This document shows positions 58,133-64,000 of a stretch of 64,000 nt of DNA, in pieces (the stretch's first letter is position 1; each line of letters opens with the position of its first letter). A program made the translations under genes and the position numbers. Location of the stretch: positions 248,001 through 312,000 of the forward strand of contig NZ_JAALXT010000005.1 in assembly GCF_011634775.1 (NCBI RefSeq), in the 5' to 3' direction. This stretch comes from Thalassoroseus pseudoceratinae (lineage in GTDB: Bacteria; Planctomycetota; Planctomycetia; Planctomycetales; Planctomycetaceae). Under the pieces are notes generated by a model. That model was not told the origin of the DNA. It worked only from the letters and a program-made list of their open reading frames with translations, and ran no database searches.

Positions 58133-60091
58133 CTATTCTCCATCCTCCGTGTTTTTTTCGGTCGATTCTTCAATCTCCACGCCGGCGGGTGTCATGACGG
58201 GTGGGAGTTCGATTTCGGTTTCGTCGTAATCGCCGACCATCCAGCGGGTGAGCATGTCGAGATCATGCGGGGAAAGCCGATCGGGCGTGTACGCCGGCAT
58301 TTGATTTGAGTCGCCGTAGTGGTTGCCACTGCCGGGGTTGGTGATGAAGTCCTTCAGCCACTCAACCGAACCGTATTTGTGCAACGACGGGTAACCATAG
58401 GAGTCGGCTTCGTCGAGTGTCTGGTGATGACAGTCGAAGCAACTGTAAGAGAGTCCGTCCGCGTCGCCAGTCACGATGGCTTCCCCACGGGCGGCAAGTT
58501 TTTCGTCGATTGGTTCCAAGTCTTTCCGTTCGGAAATCTTGGCGAAGTATTCGACGATGGCTTGCACGTCTTTTTCGTTACTGCTGAGGTACTCGTGATT
58601 CTCCGCAAGATAATCACTCATCTCCGATTCACCTGGACCGGGGACGGAGCCTAAATCGTCATCGGCTTTGGCTTGCTGGTACCACCCGGCATTCTTGAGC
58701 GGGGCGAAAACCTCGTCGTAGTTGAGCAGGATATTCGTCGTCCATTCACGTGTGCCGAAGTCGCCCAGGTCGGCAGCGGTGGGCGGCGTGAGAATTTGTT
58801 TCACGTCGTCGCCATCGGCAACCGTGGAGAGCACGAACCGTCGGCGACCATCGTGACCGTTCCAACGGTGACACGCCGCACACTGCTTGGCGAAGATTTT
58901 CGGCCCTTGTGTGAACGGATCGTTCGCGAGCAGCGAGACAGCTCCCTCGACGGGAATCTTCCGAGGCAATGCAGCGAGTTCCTGCACACGTTCGCCGTCG
59001 ATGTGAGCATCCTGCAACGCGAGTTGGTGTTCGATGTCGTTCTTGTCTTCGTACATCGCCAAACCGGTCAGAAAGACAATGCCGACTACCACCAGCCACA
59101 TATAGATCTTGTTGAACATGTGACCGCCCTTGATATGGGCGATCAAAGGCATTGCAATCAGGATTGTGAACAGGAAACCGGGAAAGTAAATTGCTCCGAA
59201 CGCCAAACCGAGATGCTCAACCCATTCGTATCGCAGGAAACGGAACAGGAACAAGTAGTACCATTCCGGACGGGCAGCCGAGTATGGTTCGGACGGATTC
59301 GCCGGCGCACTGAGTTCCGCTCCGAAGTAAACGGCGAAGAACACGACCGTCGCCAACACCGCCAGACACGCCACGGCATCTTTGAGGACTTGATCCGGCC
59401 AGAAGGTTGTTGTCGGTGCGTGGTCCGGGTCGGCGGGGGTGATGCCGTGTCGCCGGAAGACGTACAAGTGCAGCCCCAAAAACGCAATCAGCAACACCGG
59501 TAACACGCCGACGTGCAACGCAAAGAACCGGGTGAGAGTTTGGTGTCCGTATTTCGGTCCACCTTGGATAACCGTTTGGACTTCATTCCCGATCACCGGC
59601 GTCGCACCGGCGATCTTCGTCGAGACTTGCGTGGCGTAATATCCCTTCTGATCCCATGGCAGCAGATACCCCGTCAACGAAAATCCGAAGACAAGCAGCA
59701 TCAGCACCAAACCGAGCCAGAAGTTGATCTCGCGCGGGGCTTTGTAGGCACCGTCGATGATGATTTGCATCAGGTGCAAGGCCATCAACACGACCATCGC
59801 TTGGGCGGCGAAGTGGTGAATGCCGCGGACGAGATGACCGAGGTACATCACGTTGTTGATGTAGTACACACTTTCCCAAGCCGTGCTGGCACTCGGGCTG
59901 TACGCGGTCCACAGGAAAATCCCCGTGATGAACTGCACGGTGAACGTGTAGACCAACGTGCTGCCCCAGACATATCGCCACCGCGAGCCGCCGGGAATGC
60001 GTTCGTAGAGCGCTTCATGCACCAAGTGACGAGTGCCGACGCGGTGATCCAACCAGTCAGCCAACCGTCCGAGAAGGTTCTTACTAGTCAT
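58133..60091 (-). CDS. Cytochrome b fused to a diheme cytochrome c (bc complex)
   Basis: A 652-residue protein: cytochrome b (about 1-370) followed by a periplasmic cytochrome c tail. The b part has the heme-binding histidines in VRGIHHFAAQAMVVLMALHL and FFALHVGVLPVLLIAFLGLHL, the Qo-site loop with PEWY at about 275, and IYFPGFLFTILIAMP. The c tail carries two heme motifs, CAACHRW (about 402) and CFDCHHQ (about 549), with likely axial methionines later. This is the subunit arrangement of compact bc complexes, without a separate c1. It overlaps the Rieske gene by four bases (ATGA), so both are co-translated. It passes electrons from quinol to cytochrome c or an equivalent carrier. Confidence 0.95.
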   Translation of the reverse strand: MTSKNLLGRLADWLDHRVGTRHLVHEALYERIPGGSRWRYVWGSTLVYTFTVQFITGIFLWTAYSPSASTAWESVYYINNVMYLGHLVRGIHHFAAQAMVVLMALHLMQIIIDGAYKAPREINFWLGLVLMLLVFGFSLTGYLLPWDQKGYYATQVSTKIAGATPVIGNEVQTVIQGGPKYGHQTLTRFFALHVGVLPVLLIAFLGLHLYVFRRHGITPADPDHAPTTTFWPDQVLKDAVACLAVLATVVFFAVYFGAELSAPANPSEPYSAARPEWYYLFLFRFLRYEWVEHLGLAFGAIYFPGFLFTILIAMPLIAHIKGGHMFNKIYMWLVVVGIVFLTGLAMYEDKNDIEHQLALQDAHIDGERVQELAALPRKIPVEGAVSLLANDPFTQGPKIFAKQCAACHRWNGHDGRRRFVLSTVADGDDVKQILTPPTAADLGDFGTREWTTNILLNYDEVFAPLKNAGWYQQAKADDDLGSVPGPGESEMSDYLAENHEYLSSNEKDVQAIVEYFAKISERKDLEPIDEKLAARGEAIVTGDADGLSYSCFDCHHQTLDEADSYGYPSLHKYGSVEWLKDFITNPGSGNHYGDSNQMPAYTPDRLSPHDLDMLTRWMVGDYDETEIELPPVMTPAGVEIEESTEKNTEDGE

Positions 60092-60693
60092 ACGGGAATC
60101 TTTTCTTCAGTAGCCGCTCGGAAGTCTTGGTAGTGCACCCAGATTTCGGTTTTGTTGCGAATTTCCGCTTCCAGGACATCCATCGCACGCGGCGGAATGT
60201 CGTTCTTCTTTTGGCCGTCCAAGTCGAAAGCGCTCGTGTGACAGGGACAGAAGAAATCTTGGGTGGTGGGGCGGTAATCCACGCCACAACCGAGGTGCGG
60301 ACAGGTCGCGTTGAACACAATGACCTGGTCACCAATTTTGCGAACATAGACCGAGCCGATTTGCTGATGTAGGAACTTGTTCCACGCATCAACACGGTCG
60401 GCAAAAACCGTCACTCGTTGAGGAGTTCCGTCGGCGGGCAGGGCGTCGACTGTGGTTTCGAGTTTGATGAACTCATCGTCGCCGCCGTCTTTTCCCCGTC
60501 GCAAGAGAGGATCAAGGAAGAACAGCACGCCGGCAATGAGCGGAGTCAACACCGCGACCGCACCGGCACCAATGGCGATGACCGCCTTCATGAAGAACCG
60601 TCGCGGTTCGTCATTCGCAAGCGGATCAACCGTGCCTTGGGTTTCGGTTTCGACTTTGGCACTCGTCGGGTTCTCGGAAGTTGGTTCATTCAT
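60088..60693 (-). CDS. Rieske iron-sulfur protein of the bc complex
   Basis: The ATG at 60693 gives 201 residues: a cytoplasmic start, the twin-arginine-like DEPRRFFMKAVIAIGAG, one membrane helix, then the Rieske domain. The [2Fe-2S] ligands are in CPHLGC (131-136) and CPCH (149-152), with the surrounding NATCPHLGCGVDY and HTSAFDLDG loops. It moves electrons from quinol to the diheme tail encoded by the next gene. The longer frame to 60903 overlaps the nrnA coding end and is not preferred. Gene order Rieske then cytochrome b-c fusion is conserved in planctomycetes as far as I recall. Confidence 0.95.
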   Translation of the reverse strand: MNEPTSENPTSAKVETETQGTVDPLANDEPRRFFMKAVIAIGAGAVAVLTPLIAGVLFFLDPLLRRGKDGGDDEFIKLETTVDALPADGTPQRVTVFADRVDAWNKFLHQQIGSVYVRKIGDQVIVFNATCPHLGCGVDYRPTTQDFFCPCHTSAFDLDGQKKNDIPPRAMDVLEAEIRNKTEIWVHYQDFRAATEEKIPV

Positions 60694-60766
60694 CGGAGCA
60701 ACTGTCCTGAACGGTGAGGTTTTTGAGGCAATTTGTCTCAGGGGGAGTCTGGCGGGGGTTCGTGGG

Positions 60767-61765
60767 TTACGGCGAACATTCCATCGCTTTGAGGAATGCC
60801 GCACGCATGGTGGCAACGGCTTCGTCAAGAGTTCCCTGCAAAACCGCGCCCGCAGCTTGTTTGTGCCCGCCACCACCGAAGGGTTCGGCCAAGGCTGCCA
60901 CATTCAAGTCACGTTGACTACGTAAACTAAATTTGATCGTCTTGTTGAGTTGTTCGATCGCAATGAACGCAGCTTGCGTTCCGGCGATTTTCAACGTCTC
61001 GTTGACTAAGTCTTCGGTGTCGACAGGTGTCGATTCCGTAGCTTCGAAATCTTCCTGTTTCACTTGAATCCAAGCCAACCGGCCTTCGCATTCGAGCTGC
61101 ACGCGAGAGAGAACACGTGCCGCCAACCGCACTTTACCGATCGAATTTTGCTCATACAACTGTTGATATATTAAATGTGGTTGCGCGCCTAAGTCAATTA
61201 AACGGCTGATAACCCGCATGGTCTCAGCGGTGGTCGATGAAAACCGGAACCATCCCGTGTCGGTCGCGATCGCACAAAACAATGGCACGGCGACTGAAGG
61301 CGGAACGCGATACCCCAACGCTTCAGCCATGCGGAAAATCAATGCACCGGTCGCTTCGGCGGAGGTATCTTTGAATTCGACGGCATTCAAATCATCCGCA
61401 CTCATGTGGTGATCGATAACGACCCGTTTCGCTGATGACTGCCGAAGTGCTTTGCCGACATCGACCAACTGCACCCACGCGCTGGTGTCGACGATGATAT
61501 GCACTTCGGTATCCAAAATCTGATCAACCGTAAAGTTGCGACCGATCTTGTTGACCTTCCCTTGCGGGTCGAGAAACTCCAAGTGTGCCGGAGTTGCCGA
61601 CGGATTAACGATTCGCACCGATTTGTCTTGATCTTCAAGAATCGCCGCGAGCGCTAACTCCGAGCCGAGTGCATCGGCATCGGGGCGAACGTGGCTTGAG
61701 ATCAGAAACCGTTGGTGCTGATCGATAATTTCTCGCAACGGTTCCCAATTGACGCTCATACTCAA
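60767..61765 (-). CDS. nrnA: DHH-family nanoRNase/pAp phosphatase
   Basis: A 332-residue DHH/DHHA1 phosphoesterase. It starts with the metal-binding SSHVRPDADALGSELA and IIVDTSAWVQL, has the DHH signature in VVIDHHMSADDL, then SAEATGALIFRMAEALG, and closes with the DHHA1 motif FGGGGHKQAAGA. NrnA cleaves short oligoribonucleotides (nanoRNA) and 3'-phosphoadenosine 5'-phosphate with Mn2+. It is cytoplasmic. It follows ribF by 42 bases on the same strand, an order common to many bacteria (rbfA-truB-ribF neighbourhood). Confidence 0.92.
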   Translation of the reverse strand: MSMSVNWEPLREIIDQHQRFLISSHVRPDADALGSELALAAILEDQDKSVRIVNPSATPAHLEFLDPQGKVNKIGRNFTVDQILDTEVHIIVDTSAWVQLVDVGKALRQSSAKRVVIDHHMSADDLNAVEFKDTSAEATGALIFRMAEALGYRVPPSVAVPLFCAIATDTGWFRFSSTTAETMRVISRLIDLGAQPHLIYQQLYEQNSIGKVRLAARVLSRVQLECEGRLAWIQVKQEDFEATESTPVDTEDLVNETLKIAGTQAAFIAIEQLNKTIKFSLRSQRDLNVAALAEPFGGGGHKQAAGAVLQGTLDEAVATMRAAFLKAMECSP

Positions 61766-61807
61766 AGACCTACTTTCTTCCCATGAAACCGCAATTCAGC
61801 GTGCATC

Positions 61808-62740
61808 CTAACGCGACAAATAACGTTCCGCCATGCTCTGCGTTTGAGCGATGTCTTTCTTGAGTTGATCTCGCAACTCCTCGGGACCGGCGAACGTCTG
61901 TGTTCCACGAACCCGACCGAGCAGATCAACCGCCATGACACGGTCGTACAAATCGCCTTGAAAACCGATGAGATGGACCTCGAGTTTCCGCGTGTTCTCT
62001 TGAAACGTGGGATTCGATCCCAAGTGGATCGCCGCCGGGTAAGCGTCTTCACCGACTCTGGCGATCCCCGCATACACGCCGTCCGCCGGGTAAAGCGTTT
62101 CGATCTCCGCAAGATTCGCCGTCGGCCAACCAAGCGTGCGACCGCGTCCGGCTCCTTTGACGACTCGCCCTTCCATACGATACGGATGCCCCAACATTTC
62201 TACCGCCTCGGCAACATCTCCGGCAACAAGCAGTTTCCGAATGCGACTTGATGACACCATCTGATCGTCATCCAAGACCGGTTCCACGATGTCCAAACTT
62301 CGCCCGGACGCCTCGCACAATTCGCGAAGCGTGTGGACATCACCTTTGCGATCGCGACCGAAAAAGAAGTTTGGCCCTTCCACCAAGCCACGGGCATCGA
62401 GTTCGGTTTCGACGATTCGCGAGAAAAAATCTTCCGGCGAAAGTGACAGCAATTCCTGATCGGTCGGATACGCAATCACGGTGTCCACGCCGTAATGCGT
62501 CAAGAGTTCGGCTTTGCGTTGGATGTTGCTCAATCGCGGCGGCATTTGTCCGGGACGAAGCAATTCAATCGGGTGCGGATTGAACGTCAGCACGACGGCG
62601 GGCACACCATCGGCCTGGGCACGACCAGTGAGAGTGGCGATCATGCGTTGATGCCCGCGGTGCACACCATCAAAGTTGCCGATCGCCACGTAACCGCCAC
62701 GATACGGTGCGGAATCTCCAAAGCCGTGAAGCAGCGTCAT
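61808..62740 (-). CDS. ribF: Bifunctional riboflavin kinase/FAD synthetase
   Basis: RibF converts riboflavin to FMN and then to FAD in the cytoplasm. The 310 residues show the FAD synthetase half first: VAIGNFDGVHRGHQ (nucleotide-binding GxFDGxHxGH), VVLTFNPHP, FFFGRDRKGD and SSSRIRKLL. The flavokinase half follows: MEGRVVKGAGRGRTLGWPTAN and YAGIARVG, then LEVHLIGFQGDLYD. Length is normal for the family. The ATG at 62740 lies just after a YkgJ-type gene on the same strand. Confidence 0.96.
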   Translation of the reverse strand: MTLLHGFGDSAPYRGGYVAIGNFDGVHRGHQRMIATLTGRAQADGVPAVVLTFNPHPIELLRPGQMPPRLSNIQRKAELLTHYGVDTVIAYPTDQELLSLSPEDFFSRIVETELDARGLVEGPNFFFGRDRKGDVHTLRELCEASGRSLDIVEPVLDDDQMVSSSRIRKLLVAGDVAEAVEMLGHPYRMEGRVVKGAGRGRTLGWPTANLAEIETLYPADGVYAGIARVGEDAYPAAIHLGSNPTFQENTRKLEVHLIGFQGDLYDRVMAVDLLGRVRGTQTFAGPEELRDQLKKDIAQTQSMAERYLSR

Positions 62741-62820
62741 GCGAATCGGTCAGTGTTCGAGGATGGAAAATTGCGGGTCGTGAATCGTCGTCGGTAACAT
62801 GCGTGGCACACGAAGGGGAG

Positions 62821-63252
62821 TTAATCATCGTCGAGTTCCAAACGGTGTTCGATTTCCTCCAACGTCACCAGCTCGCCGGTACCGGCTCCCGGACAATCTT
62901 CACAGACCTGCTGCCACGTCTGTTCGGATTCGAGATTACTCTTCCAAAACGGCCATGTCCGGCATTGCATGGGGCGAACCGGATAAATCTGGCAGCGTCG
63001 CGTGGCACCGTCGAAGAACGTACAATCGCCGTTCGCGAATTCCGTCAGCGACACACGACCACCATGCAACCGCGTATGGAACAACCGAATCTCGCCGATA
63101 GTTTGTTCGCGGTAATCCGCGATTTGTTGAAGTTCCTCATCGGTCACCCAGACCACTCCGGGATCGCCGGTGCAGCAATCACCACAACCGGTGCAAGTAA
63201 ATTGCAAACCGTTCTTGTACCAGGGATCCGCGGGCGTTTGTTTTTCGTTCAT
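62821..63252 (-). CDS. YkgJ-type cysteine cluster protein (zinc/iron-chelating domain)
   Basis: A 143-residue protein with FTCTGCGDCCTGDPGVVWVT (Cys20, Cys23, Cys26 and Cys27), then CTFFDGATRRCQIYPVRPMQC (further cysteines). This is the UPF0153/YkgJ cysteine cluster family, whose metal (zinc or Fe-S) binding is predicted; function is not settled. The tail VCEDCPGAG adds another pair. It lies 80 bases upstream of ribF, same strand. The zinc-ribbon gene diverges 76 bases upstream. Confidence 0.9.
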   Translation of the reverse strand: MNEKQTPADPWYKNGLQFTCTGCGDCCTGDPGVVWVTDEELQQIADYREQTIGEIRLFHTRLHGGRVSLTEFANGDCTFFDGATRRCQIYPVRPMQCRTWPFWKSNLESEQTWQQVCEDCPGAGTGELVTLEEIEHRLELDDD

Positions 63253-63328
63253 ACCGAGAGTTTAGAAGAGTCGTACCCACCCGGCAACTTGCCCACCCAA
63301 TTGAATTTTCCCATTCGCCATCACGCCC

Positions 63329-64000
63329 ATGAGTACACCCAACGAACACGAAAACACGCCCCCGTCCGAACCACCGCCGTTGCGACCTGGGCAACTTACC
63401 GATGAAGGAAAAGCTCGGATTTTCCCATGTGAGCAATGCGGAGCCGATCTCGAATTTCACATTGGCGTCGGACAGTTGCAATGTCCGTACTGTGGACACA
63501 CGAAGGAAATCGAACTCGATTCGGAGAAGACCGTCGAGGAACAAGACTTCCACGCCATGCTGGCGAAGTTGGCCGAACAACACACCGAAGCCGTCACCTT
63601 GACGGGGGCCGATACGCATGAAATCCGCTGCGATTCCTGTGGCGGCACGGTGGTGTTCATCGGCACGCTCACCAGCCAAGACTGCGCGTACTGTGCCAGC
63701 CCGATTCAACGCGAGAACGTGCACGACGCCGTCGATCGTGTCCCGGTTGATGGCGTGTTGCCGTTCCGAGTCGAGAAGAAACAGGCGAAATCCAATCTGA
63801 AGGCGTGGGTGGCATCGTTGTGGTTCGCACCGAACAAGTTCCGAAAACGCGGTGTGAAGGGTGATTTCTCTGGCGTCTATTTGCCGTTCTGGACCTTCGA
63901 TGCTCTCACGTTCAATCGTTACGAGGGCCAACGCGGTGATGATTACACCGTCGAAGTCGGCGATGGTGACGACAAACGCACTGAAACCCGCACCGATTGG
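63329..64000 (+). CDS. Zinc-ribbon protein (primosomal-helicase-like), truncated at right edge
   Basis: The frame opens with ATG at 63329 and is uninterrupted for exactly 224 codons to the right edge, so the end is outside the window. Two zinc ribbons are seen: FPCEQCGADLEF with LQCPYCGHT, and IRCDSCGGTV with QDCAYCASPIQ. Between and after them are a helical stretch and GVLPFRVEKKQAKSNLKAWV and DFSGVYLPFWTFDALT. Proteins with this layout are annotated as TFIIB-type zinc-ribbon or PriA-like helicase-associated proteins; they usually continue with membrane helices. No function is assigned. Confidence 0.8.
   Translation, partial: MSTPNEHENTPPSEPPPLRPGQLTDEGKARIFPCEQCGADLEFHIGVGQLQCPYCGHTKEIELDSEKTVEEQDFHAMLAKLAEQHTEAVTLTGADTHEIRCDSCGGTVVFIGTLTSQDCAYCASPIQRENVHDAVDRVPVDGVLPFRVEKKQAKSNLKAWVASLWFAPNKFRKRGVKGDFSGVYLPFWTFDALTFNRYEGQRGDDYTVEVGDGDDKRTETRTDW

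Noticed and set aside
63179-63931. 250-codon minus-strand frame at the right edge
   Set aside because: It overlaps the 3' region of a divergent gene and is antisense to the zinc-ribbon frame, which has two cysteine ribbons.
1-64000. rRNA, tRNA, prophage, IS transposase or integrase genes
   Set aside because: I looked for them on both strands and recognised none; the ordinary genes account for most of the window.

Overview
The window looks like a chromosomal segment of a planctomycete (Planctomycetota; Pirellulales/Planctomycetales type). The evidence is the gene content: a DUF1559 pseudopilin with the H-X9-DG motif, a PSCyt1-DUF1549-DUF1553 protein, four formylglycine sulfatases, a Gfo/Idh/MocA oxidoreductase with a twin-arginine leader, secreted WD40 and giant beta-helix proteins with an N-terminal LEDRTLL motif, an orphan methanopterin-pathway gene (mch), weak Shine-Dalgarno signals, and mostly single-gene units that switch strand often. 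No rRNA, tRNA, CRISPR array, prophage or IS transposase was seen.

Layout. 1-7.9 kb: truncated DUF3472-like secreted protein, RtcB RNA ligase, GNAT acetyltransferase, DUF1559 pseudopilin, outer-membrane porin, sulfatase with HEAT repeats, neutral zinc metallopeptidase. 8.1-15.5 kb: IMP dehydrogenase (guaB) overlapped by a secreted planctomycete protein, an endonuclease/exonuclease/phosphatase protein, a coiled-coil protein, Mch, two secreted proteins. 15.6-22 kb: two NupG-type MFS permeases, a 621-residue protein of unknown role, a two-TM K+ channel with RCK domain. 22-28.3 kb: carbohydrate-related block (DUF1553 protein, sulfatase, VOC protein, Gfo/Idh/MocA). 28.5-37.8 kb: an 8.6-kb gene for a 2879-residue repetitive surface or secreted protein. 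38-47.9 kb: cytochrome c'-like protein coupled to DUF983, PurQ, a DUF6263-like protein, two sulfatases plus DUF1990, a GT87 membrane protein, an SDR. 48-53.7 kb: accessory-looking stretch with two glycosyltransferase genes (tandem GT2; GT42/MptE-like plus GT8 fusion) and two AT-richer orphan genes, one a zinc-ribbon plus HEPN-motif protein lying between 52-bp direct repeats. 53.8-64 kb: a 21-repeat WD40 protein, an epimerase operon, a Rieske/cytochrome b-diheme c complex, NrnA, RibF, a YkgJ-type cysteine-cluster protein, and a zinc-ribbon protein running off the right edge.

How the genes fit together. The sulfatases, porin, DUF1553 protein and oxidoreductase suit a heterotroph that takes apart sulfated polysaccharides. 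The Rieske plus cytochrome b-diheme c genes encode a compact quinol:cytochrome c oxidoreductase; the monoheme cytochrome near 38.6 kb and the DUF983 protein are probably part of respiratory or redox biology too. The most novel-looking items are the HEPN module between direct repeats, the giant protein with a globular domain nested in its beta-helix, the sialyltransferase-like/GT8 fusion, and a 79-bp MITE-like element. None of these could be tested by database search here; the statements are readings of the sequence.
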